A stretch of 64,000 nt of DNA. It comes from Daucus carota subsp. sativus. Lineage: Eukaryota > Streptophyta > Magnoliopsida > Apiales > Apiaceae. The stretch is from contig NC_030387.2 in NCBI RefSeq assembly GCF_001625215.2, positions 32,759,606-32,823,605 on the forward strand, read 5' to 3'. The number at the start of each line of letters is the position of its first letter. Position 1 is the stretch's first letter. The translations under genes and the position numbers were made by a program. Shown one piece after another: positions 33,263 through 43,248 of the stretch. The notes under the pieces are model-generated. The model ran no database searches, was not told the DNA's origin, and saw only the letters and a list, made by a program, of their open reading frames with translations.

Positions 33263-35628
33263 TCAATACCCTTTATTAATAAGCGAAACCACATTTCGGT
33301 GAAACATCGGTACCAAAAGTACCAAAATTTGGTGACTTTCACATTGATTAGGATTTTATAATCATTATTATACTACTACAAAAGACTTCTATACTGAATA
33401 GAATTTTATTATTAAAGACTTTAATATTCATTAGAACAATGAAAGACTTCTGTATTAATTAAAATTTTATTATTAAAGACGTCAATATTGATTCGGACAA
33501 TGTTATATAATTTTTTTGTTTAATAACAATAATCATTATAGAATTATGAAAAAAATTTCATATTGTTAGGATTTTATAATTACTATTATACATTTTTAGA
33601 ATTTTATAATTATTATACAATTATGAAAAGACTTCTATATTGATTCGGATTTTATTATTGAAAATTTCAATATTAGTTAAGATTTTATAATTATTATTTA
33701 ATTCTATAAAAATACTTCTATAGTGTTTAGGATTTTGTAATATAGCATTTATCCTGTCCGCACAGTTAAATCGCCAACAATTTAACTTATGAAACAGTTC
33801 TATAAATTTCATATCAAAATTTGGCTATCATCATATTATTTTTTATTTAACAATTATAACAATTATCTCACTAATAAAAATATATTATCAACATAATTAT
33901 TTGTTTAATTTTTTAAAACTCAAATAATTTAATATACGCAACAACTCTGTAAATCTTTTATCATACTTCAGACTTCAAATAAATAAGGAGTTCATATTGA
34001 TATTAATATAATATCCATATATAGTTTTTATCAATAAGCGGAATCAATATCATCAAAATACTAAATATCAAAGTACCAAAATTTGATTATTATCATATAT
34101 TTATTAATAATTATTATTATTATCATATAACTATGGGAATACTTTCATGTATGATCAGAATTTTTGTAATATAATGATTATCACACCAACAAAATTACAG
34201 TCAACAAAGCTACTCATTTTAAATTTTAAAACTCAAATAATTTATTTTATAAAATAACTTTAATTTGGTTATCATCATATAATTTTTTTATTCGGCAGTA
34301 ATAATAATAATTATTATTATCATTCAGTGTTCTTCAGAAGATTGCAATAAAGTCGAATAAGGCGGTGGTAACACTGAATTGACAAATGGAAACTTAAAAA
34401 AAATGAAGCCATTGTTCATATTGCAACATATAATAAAAGAACCGAAACACATGTGTCAAAATATTTGATATCAAATTAGTTTTGGAAAGTTAATTAACTT
34501 TGTCAAACTACAATATTAGTTTATCAAACAACTGCAACACCACGGTTAGATCTGCAAAAACTTCAACTAGAATTATATATAATGTTTGTCTATTAAATGA
34601 ATAAAATAATTGTGAATTAAAATTTTAAATTTTTATTCAAGATTAAAGACGCTATATACGAACTTATATGTGTTGATCTTTAATATTATTTTCGCAATTT
34701 AAAAATCATCAAACAACATAGTAATTTTATTAAAATAAAACATACTGTTAGAATTAAGTTCCATAAAATCCGCATTTAAGCCGTAATAAGTACTAGTTAT
34801 AATATTTTAGTTTAGTCATAAATAATAGACTTAATTGCAGGAGGATGGCGTCAACTATTTTTTTTTGGCACAAAAGCGACCCAAATATAAAACCAGACAT
34901 TGTGATGGCCTAACTATTTTTTTTAAACACATGAGTATTCAATTTATGATTTAATTACAACATGATGGTCGAACAATGTTTTTTTAACACAAAAATGGCC
35001 TAAAAATATAAATAAACAACATTTTTTAGACTAATTTAGACGGAATGCAATCATCTGCTTAGGAAAAAATCTGAGCCATTTCTGTGAGAAAAAATAAAAG
35101 TTGAGGCCATCTTCCTGCAATTAAGTCTAAATAATATCTTTAATTATTCAAATTTTATATATAATTTATCATTTTTAAGTAGTTTTAAATATAATTATCA
35201 ATTAATCATTAACATCTTTCAACATTAACAATCATTAAGATCATTATTCTACTTATGAGTTATATTTTAAAACATATATAGTGTTTAGTGATTTATAAAA
35301 TAATTGTTTTATCTTTTGATTGCAACGATTATATTGTAGAACATAAACTCCAAATATTATTAAATAATTTTGGACTCCAACACTCTTATTATATGGACTC
35401 CTTTGAATAGGAATTTATATTGTTATAAAATAAATTTAAAATATGATCAAATTTTAATATATAAAGTCTTATATTAAATAACAATAATTCAAATGTCATT
35501 TAAAAACAATGATTTAAATAGGTATAATAAAAATATGATAGTGTAATTAAAAAAAGACATTATTTTTCTAATAAATAATAAATTTTAAAATTTTAGTCAA
35601 ATCCGTGCCTGGCACGGTTATCAACCAG
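33263..35628 (+). mobile_element. Non-autonomous Helitron (family 3), inverted relative to the 30235 copy
   Basis: It begins TCAATACCCTTTATTAATAA after an A and ends with hairpin CCGTGcctggCACGG, TTATCAACCAG|T. The final CCAG departs from CTAG by one base. It is a diverged copy of 30235-32379 in the opposite orientation and carries its own MITE (34827-35128). It lies about 120 bases from the stop codon of copy C and appears to have replaced part of the duplicated 3' flank. Confidence 0.8.
34827..35128. mobile_element. MITE inside the family-3 Helitron
   Basis: Inverted ends AGACTTAATTGCAGGA / TCCTGCAATTAAGTCT bound 302 bp, flanked by AAATAAT on both sides (7 bp, or 8 bp if one terminal T is counted). 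The sister Helitron at about 30780-30800 lacks the insert. A 7-8 bp duplication fits hAT-like elements, but superfamily is not settled. Confidence 0.75.
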
Positions 35629-35749
35629 TATATATAAAACAAAATTACCTTAAAAATACTAAAACTCTTTATTGTGGGTAGGCCTCAGAGTTGCATCTGC
35701 CTCTTAAGCCGAATACCAATTTTATGAGTCCCTGCTCTTCCAACCCTAT

Positions 35750-38317
35750 CTATCGTGCTTTCATGTTAAAAATTTCAGAGAAAACACTTCCAATTCCAGA
35801 CTTGAATCTACCACTTCTAGCACCACTGGTCACACTACTTGTGCTTGAGAAGAGTTTGTGATAGATCTTGGCAATGTAGTCCCTGGCATCACTCAGGAGA
35901 TGAACATTTTGATCACCTAGATTAGAGTGCACATCTTGGTCCAACCTCTCCCAAGACTCTTGAAGCTGCAATGCAAATTCGAGGTTCCAAAGAACATCGC
36001 TCATGCTCGGCCTATCAGTCCCTTGTTCTCTGAGACAACTATATCCTACTTCTCCAAACTTGTTTAAACTCTCCACTGCAATCTCACCTATTAAATTTTT
36101 ATCCACTATTTCCACCAAGTTGCCTTCCCTGTAACAATTTCGAGCCCAGTAGGCTAAATTCACTTCTTCCATCGGCAACTCTGGCATAATCGCTGGCCTA
36201 GCACACAACACTTCAAACAACACCACTCCAAACGAATAAACATCTGATTTGCAAGTTATGTGCTTCCTTTTGTAATATTCAGGATCCAAATGTCCGAAAC
36301 TCCCCTTCACTATTGTGCTAATATGTGTGACTGTCGGGTCGCGTGGACCCACTCTAGACAAACCGAAATCAGAAACCTTGGCAACCATATTCTCGTCCAA
36401 CAGAATATTTGTTGACTTGACATCACGGTGAATTATCATCCGTTCAACACCTGAATGTAGATAATGCAATCCTTTTGCCGCACCAATGCAAATTTGTAGC
36501 CTTTGCTTCCAAGACAACGGGTGATTATTTTTGCCATAAAGATGACTACTGAGGGTTCCATGAACCATATAATCATACACCAGTATCATCTCCGCGCCAT
36601 CATTACTGTATCCGATCAGGGGCACAAGATGAAGGTGTCGCAAATTTGATAGCATCTTTATCTCCGTTTGGAACTCGTGAAACCCCTGTCGTGATGATGG
36701 ATTCAACCTCTTGATCGCGACTGTGCATACACCGTTCTCCAAATACCCTTTATACACGTTACCAAAGCCTCCTCTTCCAATGATAAAATTGTCATCAAAG
36801 TTGCCAGTAGCTAGTTTTATCTCTTCCAAAGAGAATTTCTTGCTCCTAACAGACGGAAATGATGAAATATTATTGGTAGTTGATCTTGACTTGTGATCAA
36901 TGTCCTGAGATCTAGGTGTTCTTCGCTTGTGTAGTAGAAAACCAACTAGTATTAATGAAAACAGAATTAGTCCCCCGAGTGAACCTCCAATACAAATGCT
37001 TACAAGTGGACCTCTCTTTTGGACATGTCTAGATTTTACTGTTTCCGGTGGAAGAGCTGGCTCAAGTGATTCGGGATTGGGTGCAGCAAGGGTATCTCCT
37101 TTACTCAACTTAAAAATCTCCAGCCCATTCAAAATTGCATTTTTGTAGTGAGGATTATCTTCCATGTTAGGGTACAATGCAAGCCACAAATCTGTCTTGG
37201 AGTTGCTACCATCTAGGTTGTCACTGACATATGCGACGTAGTCTTTATACACCATAATTCCTCTTCCGCCCGTCCATTTAATAACATCTGCTTGTTCCTC
37301 GGCTGTCTGATTGTTGATGAAAATGTAAAATACTCGGTAATTACTGTCAATTATTTCCCTTAGGAACTCACAAAAATGAAGTCTAAGTAGATAATAAAAC
37401 CCAGAATCCACTGTAAAGACCCAAGTCAATTTGGAGCCATAACTCTCTAAATTTATAGTCCGGGCACTGTAGTAAACAATCTCAGGGGCCGTGTAGGGTG
37501 GAGTGTCTGACGTATATTTGATTGGAATTTTGAGAGTTGGTGTTAATCCAAGAGAGCCGAGCAAATATGGCTCGTCTCTGTCCCATGAGCGAAACATTCC
37601 AGTATCATCGGTTGAGGAAATGTCACCAGTTTCGCCTACGTTTAGCCGGTAGAGATTTTCCAGTGCAATGGAATCATCAATCGGAAAGCCATCTTGATCA
37701 CCCAAGAATTTAATGACATGTTTGCTATCATCAATTCCTTCACTGTAGAGCTTGTCCGGTATGGAAACAACTTCAATGCCATTGACAAAAGCAAATGATT
37801 TCGGATTAGGGGTGAATGTCACCTCTAGTGAACGACTTTCATCGACGGTAATTATGTATTCTTTGACAAGATGAGGTAAATCCTTCTGGAGGTTGAGAGA
37901 GACGCTGAAGTTGGATAGAAGAGAGTGGTTTGCTGTATGGACTGAGAAAAACGATTTGGTCATGTCAAGACTCTGGGAGTAGTTTGTTGGGTAAAAGTAG
38001 AGGCGGAGAAATTTCTGACCAGCTGCGGAGACAGGGATTTTATAGGTGAATTTGGAAGGAAATACGCGAGCAGTTGAGTAAGGGATTTGGTCGATGGAAG
38101 GAGTTGGTTCAGATTGTGTGGAGCTTGTTGTTGAAGTGTTTGAGATGTATGCTGAATCTGTGTCCCATTGTCGGCCATTCGAAGAAGCAATCTTGGAAGA
38201 TGCTCCACAGTTAAGGAGGATATTATCCGTAGGAATATAGTTTGGCAACACGGCTGAGGAGATGGCAAAAAACAGAGGGAGCAAAAGGAACAAGAGATAC
38301 AAAGAAAAACCAAGCAT
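35750..38317 (-). CDS. CrRLK1L receptor-like kinase, copy C (FERONIA-like)
   Basis: An intronless 855-codon paralogue of copy B with the same layout: signal peptide (about 1-22), malectin-like ectodomain, transmembrane helix (about 436-460) and a serine/threonine kinase with GRGGFGNVYKG, VAIK, HRDVKSTN and DFGLSR. The kinase is nearly identical to copy B. The ectodomain differs more, with a longer loop at KLYSEGIDDSKHVIKFLG and a different patch at EFLREIIDSNYRVFYIF. The activation segment reads GSFGHLDPEYYKRK, with histidine where copy B and most family members have tyrosine. It is expected to act at the plasma membrane. Its leader and TATA-like box match copy B. Confidence 0.95.
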   Translation of the reverse strand: MLGFSLYLLFLLLPLFFAISSAVLPNYIPTDNILLNCGASSKIASSNGRQWDTDSAYISNTSTTSSTQSEPTPSIDQIPYSTARVFPSKFTYKIPVSAAGQKFLRLYFYPTNYSQSLDMTKSFFSVHTANHSLLSNFSVSLNLQKDLPHLVKEYIITVDESRSLEVTFTPNPKSFAFVNGIEVVSIPDKLYSEGIDDSKHVIKFLGDQDGFPIDDSIALENLYRLNVGETGDISSTDDTGMFRSWDRDEPYLLGSLGLTPTLKIPIKYTSDTPPYTAPEIVYYSARTINLESYGSKLTWVFTVDSGFYYLLRLHFCEFLREIIDSNYRVFYIFINNQTAEEQADVIKWTGGRGIMVYKDYVAYVSDNLDGSNSKTDLWLALYPNMEDNPHYKNAILNGLEIFKLSKGDTLAAPNPESLEPALPPETVKSRHVQKRGPLVSICIGGSLGGLILFSLILVGFLLHKRRTPRSQDIDHKSRSTTNNISSFPSVRSKKFSLEEIKLATGNFDDNFIIGRGGFGNVYKGYLENGVCTVAIKRLNPSSRQGFHEFQTEIKMLSNLRHLHLVPLIGYSNDGAEMILVYDYMVHGTLSSHLYGKNNHPLSWKQRLQICIGAAKGLHYLHSGVERMIIHRDVKSTNILLDENMVAKVSDFGLSRVGPRDPTVTHISTIVKGSFGHLDPEYYKRKHITCKSDVYSFGVVLFEVLCARPAIMPELPMEEVNLAYWARNCYREGNLVEIVDKNLIGEIAVESLNKFGEVGYSCLREQGTDRPSMSDVLWNLEFALQLQESWERLDQDVHSNLGDQNVHLLSDARDYIAKIYHKLFSSTSSVTSGARSGRFKSGIGSVFSEIFNMKAR

Positions 38318-38352
38318 CTTTCTTGTTATGTTCCAGAGATTGCTTTTGCTTT

Positions 38353-38363
38353 GCTATTTATTA
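38353..38363 (-). promoter_or_regulatory. TATA-like box of copy C
   Basis: TAATAAATAGC on the minus strand, 36 bases upstream of the ATG, identical in position to copy B. Confidence 0.5.
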
Positions 38364-38498
38364 GATTAGGAATACAAACTACGTCTTGGCCATTGCTCTC
38401 ACGGACGACTTCAAGTCTTCAAAGACAAATAATAATGCAGGCAGTCCATGTATGCATATTCTTCGTCTTCGTCTTTGGTTAAACTTGTATCTTGTAAT

Positions 38499-39437
38499 AT
38501 ACAAATTATTCTCTCTGTTCAAGTGTCACTCACCTCCTAGAGGCTTCATCTCACTCTCCTCTCCATCCAAGACTTGCTCCCATCTCTTTCAAGGTAATAT
38601 GCGAGTGTGTTTTTTTTGGGGTATTTCTTTGTATTATTTTTGGGGCAGGCTTTAAGACAAACGTTATTTTGTCTTGAGAATTTTGGCAATACTTGCTATT
38701 GCAATTATGTTTTTCAGGTATCTCTTCGTTTTTTTAATTTGTTACTTTCATTTTCTGATTTAGTTGAGTGGAATTGTGAAAAGGTGTTTGGTTTTAATCT
38801 TGTTTGTTTGTGGGTATTTGTTTGTGTTGTTTAATCCTTGTGTTTTGTTTGGTTTTTGATGTTTTTGGCGATTTTTCGTGTTACAAATGAGACGCTTCGT
38901 TGTTTCGCTTCGCATACGACGAGGCAATTTGATCGATAGCATAGCGGTGGTGGCCGATGGTGGCGGTGACGGTGGTTTCGGGACGGGATCTGGTTTCAGA
39001 AAGGAAAGCGCTAATTGTGCCTTAATTGAGGGCATAAATTGTGCTTCCTAATTGAGGGCGTAAATTGTGCCTCTTGGGCGTAAATTGTGCCTTATTTGAG
39101 GGCCTTAATTTTGTCTTAATTAAGGACATTAATATTTTATTATTATGCCTTAATTAAGAACTTAATTGTCTCAATCATGAGTTATCATGATTGTGGGAAT
39201 ATTTTGATATAATCTGTTAAATCGACTTATATTCTTCTTGTTTCTCTTGTTTTATTTTCAGGATTCTTGGAAAAAGACCGGTTTTTCTTTTCAGACATTA
39301 AAGTTTTATTGTCTAAATTTCCCCGGTCATCTTGCATGTCCGACGGTTAGATAATAAGCTTTCTTGAATGAAAGAATTATCACGGTGAATTGCCGATTCT
39401 CGTTGAGATTTATTCTCATATTCAAAAAAAAAAAAAA
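38499..39437 (+). mobile_element. Retroposed sequence with poly(A) tail and 17-bp target duplication
   Basis: About 940 bp ending in a run of 16 A (39424-39439) are flanked on both sides by AACTTGTATCTTGTAAT. The corresponding flank of copy B lacks the insert. This is the signature of target-primed reverse transcription (LINE machinery). I do not recognise the content: there is a CT-rich start, a GTNATATG donor-like site, GGTGGTGGC-rich patch and TTTTATTTTCAG acceptor-like site, but no conserved frame. It could be a truncated LINE, a SINE-like unit or a retrocopy of a non-coding transcript. Confidence 0.75.
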
Positions 39438-39460
39438 AACTTGTATCTTGTAATCTCCTA

Positions 39461-39936
39461 GAGCAGGTCCAGAGCAAGTCCATTAGGTTACCAATCTCGT
39501 TACTTATTAATAATATAAAATAATGAATCTTTAGTGATTTTTAGTGATTTAGAGTAAGTCCAATAGGTAACCTTTCTCATTACTTATTAATAATATAAAA
39601 TAATGAATTTCAGTGAGTTTTAGTGATTTAAGTAATTTATATTTAGTGTCAATTCTAATAGCAATCCCTATATTGTTCTCCAAAAATTATTTTAATAATA
39701 AATTTGGGAGAGAGAAGGGAAAGGGGGAAAAGACAAAGAAAGGAAGAGAGAGATGATTATTTTATTGATAAATATTAAATAAGTAATGACTTACTTATGA
39801 ATAGGAAAGACCAGGAGATTTGAGGTTGTGCTAGTGATTTAAGTAACCACTGGGAGAGTGTTGAAGTGCTTTTTTTTTAATACATTACCTAAATGTGAGT
39901 TTATGAGCAAATTTAGGTAACCTATTGGACTTGCTC
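39461..39936. mobile_element. Tourist-like MITE, 476 bp
   Basis: Ends GAGCAGGTCC / GGACTTGCTC with CTA / TTA flanks, a slightly diverged 3-bp target duplication. Comparison with copy B (AATCTCTTATAAATGC) shows the empty site. It contains an internal partial repeat of its own 5' end (about 39546). Confidence 0.8.
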
Positions 39937-39939
39937 TTA

Positions 39940-40736
39940 TAAAAGCTTTCTGTGTGTGAAATACAGGTTTAATTTAAATTTTCCAATCAAATAAAATTAT
40001 CAAATAAAATTCTAGTAAATTAATAACGCTATTGATTCATATTTAAGGATAATTTGATACTTAGTTGTATGTTACCGTATTTGTATGAGTATTTTAACAT
40101 ATAAGTTTTGATCATATTTTAAGAACTTTAAACTAATAAGATTCTAATTAATATACACATAACGGTCAATATAATACATGTTCACAGCAGAAGAAAATGA
40201 AATTCAACTACTGTCGAAAACACACTTTAAAATAATTTAAGAAATGAAAAAAGAAAAGAAAAAAGGAAACAAAATCACCTATCAATCCAAGTTCTGCTAG
40301 GAACCATCTTACCAGAACTCTGGAGATATGATTGTCACGAGACAGTAATAGCAAAGTGCCCTGAAAAGTAATAGACAAATTACAATGACTAAAACCTGCC
40401 AAGTAGCTTCAAAACTTCTAAAGGATCAAATTAGACCTAAAGATCAATCATTTCGGATGAAGAAACCTGAAATCATATGAATTGCACCTATAACATTTTA
40501 CTGATCAACCATAGACCTGACTTGGTAAAAGTAAAAACAACATAATTGTTTCTTACCTGAAATCGATGTCAAATGTCTCCTAAAAAAAATATCAACGTCT
40601 GGAACGCAAAACTCTCGAACAGCTCAGTATAAAAACAATATGTAAGGGTAATGGAAAATCATAGAAGACAAAAATTATTCAAAATCAAAGTCAAAACCAA
40701 GCTAAGAAGAGTATGTAATGTTTTAATTTTAAACTG
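39940..40736. other. Duplicated 5' flank of copy C
   Basis: Matches 26405-26975 and 27150-27260 upstream of copy B. A 64-codon frame at 40208-40402 is not conserved in the duplicate and is not a gene. Confidence 0.7.
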
Positions 40737-40824
40737 TGTTAAATATAAGTATAAGATCCATAAAGAGGCCTCCTCTAACACCTTAAAGTTTTAGAGGGAA
40801 TGGTTCTCTACATGGTATCAGAGC
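40737..40824 (+). mobile_element. TRIM/SMART-like 5' LTR with primer-binding site
   Basis: A 76-bp TG...CA segment (40737-40812) is followed at once by TGGTATCAGAGC, the plant initiator-methionine tRNA primer-binding site used by LTR retrotransposons. The left border is exact because copies A and B continue differently after AAACTG. No second LTR or coding sequence was found, so the element is a remnant. Confidence 0.65.
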
Positions 40825-41062
40825 TCAGGTTTGGCGGGAGGTCTCGAGTTCGAGCCCCTACCACCGTCAATATTCTCACAATTTAAAATGGACACGAAGA
40901 CAATTTATGCCCCAAAGATGGGCGCCCGTGATCCACTTTTAGCAAGTTTGAGAATGCTAATTTCTCACTCAACATTTTATTAACTTATTTATTTCTCACT
41001 TCTTTATTATAAGTAAGAATTCATTTTTATTTTAAGTTTGGCCAAACGGTTCCCAGATCTAA

Positions 41063-41837
41063 GAGCAAGTCCAACAGTGTCCTAGTTGGAGCCCTAAATA
41101 TAATATAAAAAATTATGTCCTAGTAGTTTAGGACATGTTCTACTAACTTCAACTCCAACAATATGTCCTATTTTCACTAGATGTTTAATATTTTCTTATT
41201 AAAAGTTCACTTTCATCATTAAAACATGATATAAAATAGAGAGAGAAAGAGAGTGTTGGTAAGAAATTTATTATAAAATATGAGATAGGGCAAGGAGAGA
41301 GTGCCTCAAAAATAGGGCTTGAATAGTTGTCCTAGTGATATAAAGCATAACTAGGACATTGTTGGATCAAGTTTTCTCATCAAATGCCTTATATTATGAC
41401 TTAGAGCAAGTCCAATAGGTTACCTATCCTATTACCTATAAATAATATAAAATAATGAGTGTTAGTATGTCTTAGTGATTTAGGTAATCTATTTTTAGTG
41501 TCAACTTCAATAGTAATCCCTATATTTGTTCTCCTAAGATTATTTTAATAATAAATTTGAGAGAGAGAAGGGGAAAAGTAGAGAATAGACAAAAAAAGAA
41601 AGAGAGAAATGATTATTTTATTCATAAATATTAAATAGGTAATGGTTAGGGGTTACTTATAAATAAGTAATGGCTAGGAGAATTAAGGTTGTGCTAGTGA
41701 TTTAGGATAACACTATGATAGTGTTGGAGTGCATTTTTTTGACACATTACCTAAATGTGAGTTTAAGACATCATATAGGTAACCTATTAGACTTGCTCTC
41801 AGGACACTAAATTATAAGGCAGCTGTTGCACTTGCTC
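41063..41837. mobile_element. Tourist-like MITE interrupted by another MITE
   Basis: Ends GAGCAAGTCCAACAGTGTCC and, inverted, GGACAC...GTTGCACTTGCTC. The body is split at about 41401 by a second element (41404-41798). The left flank TAA and right flank ATA are a weak target duplication. Confidence 0.6.
41404..41798. mobile_element. Nested Tourist-like MITE
   Basis: Ends GAGCAAGTCCAATAGGTTACC-type and its complement, 395 bp, flanked by TTA / TCA. It is the same family as the element at 39461-39936 and shares its interior. Confidence 0.75.
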
Positions 41838-43108
41838 ATAATGTGATCTTGACAGCGTACATGTCTGTGGTTCTGATTCAGTTATGATCTCCTGATATCT
41901 CTAATAAATTATTTGGACCTTTTCTATAATATTTGTTAGTAAAAATTTGATTATTATTTAATTTTTTTAAGAGAATTCCAATTTAATTTTTTGGCTCTAG
42001 ATTTGAGGAAAGTTCAGATCAGACCGGAAACTATTAAACTGTCAAGTTGCGGTTGAATAACAATTTTACGTAACCGTAAAGTGTGACTCTGGCATTCTCC
42101 AAACATGATTAGTCATTCTTTATTTTGAATTTTGGATCTGATGTGTTTAAGTTCTTGCGTATGCGTGTACGTTTTGATTTATATATATATTTATTTTTTT
42201 GAAGAAAACGTTTTAATTATATATTTGATGCTAACTTTTCTTAATTTAAATTTCTCGATATACTTGAGTACGTTTACATCATGATAAACCACCGGATGTT
42301 CCCAGTATACATGATTACTACTATGCATGGAATGCTTGAGTCTAAGGCTCTACGAAGCACGTCAGAGAATCCGAACAATTTAAAAGCGTTTGAGTTTCTT
42401 TTCCCTTTAGTTGTGATGAACTACTTCGCATGCCATATGTCCTTTCGCATAGCACCGAATAGATTGTTAAAGACACGTTATATTCTTCGGGTAATTTTAT
42501 TTATTTTCCTGCAAATACTATCAGAATCGTAGCTTGTTGTATCAAATACATCATTATATTAAGCTTACGCTGCTCCCGTTAAATAGAGATGGAAAAATAT
42601 GAATAAAAAATTAATTAACAAAAATTACACTCATTTTTTATTGTGTTTTTGAGTTTTTTCAAGGAATTCCGAAACTTTCACTTTACATGTGGGATGAACC
42701 GGTGAAAAATGTAACAAAAATATTAAAAATGATAATTATGTTCTTATTAATTAAAATATATCTTTTAGACATAAAGATAAAATTATAACTAATAATCAAT
42801 TAAATATGTATATTTCTTTCAACTCGAGAGCTAGTCAGCTCTTAATTTTTTAAACTCATTCGCTTTGAATTTGGGAGCAAGTGAAATTAATAATTTATTC
42901 TTACTTGCTCTATCATTCATTTATTTGGCTGTATATATTTTTGAAAAATGAATTCATATAACTAATATCAAGAGATTATTGATGTTTATAAACAAGGAAA
43001 ATGTATCATTGGAATTTAGTTTTCCACATAATTTTTCTATCTTTAATTTATAATATATATTAATGATTTATAACTAAAATTTTTGAGAAATATACTTAAA
43101 TCAATCAA
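41838..43108. other. AT-rich spacer
   Basis: No gene or well-bounded element seen. An 83-codon frame (42281-42532) shows no domain. Confidence 0.5.
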
Positions 43109-43248
43109 TCAATATACTTATATAAAGGAGAAGCGAGGGGCGTGTATGTGGCGCCTCTCATATCGCTCCGTTCTATTTTTCTAATTTTCTGGAATTTTTG
43201 GATAAAAAATATCAAAAATTAGAACTATCTTTTTTAGTTTTGGGTATA

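Noticed and set aside
40813-40860. tRNA gene suggested by GGTATCAGAGC and GAGTTCGAGCCC
   Set aside because: No acceptor stem or cloverleaf can be formed. The first word is a retrotransposon primer-binding site.
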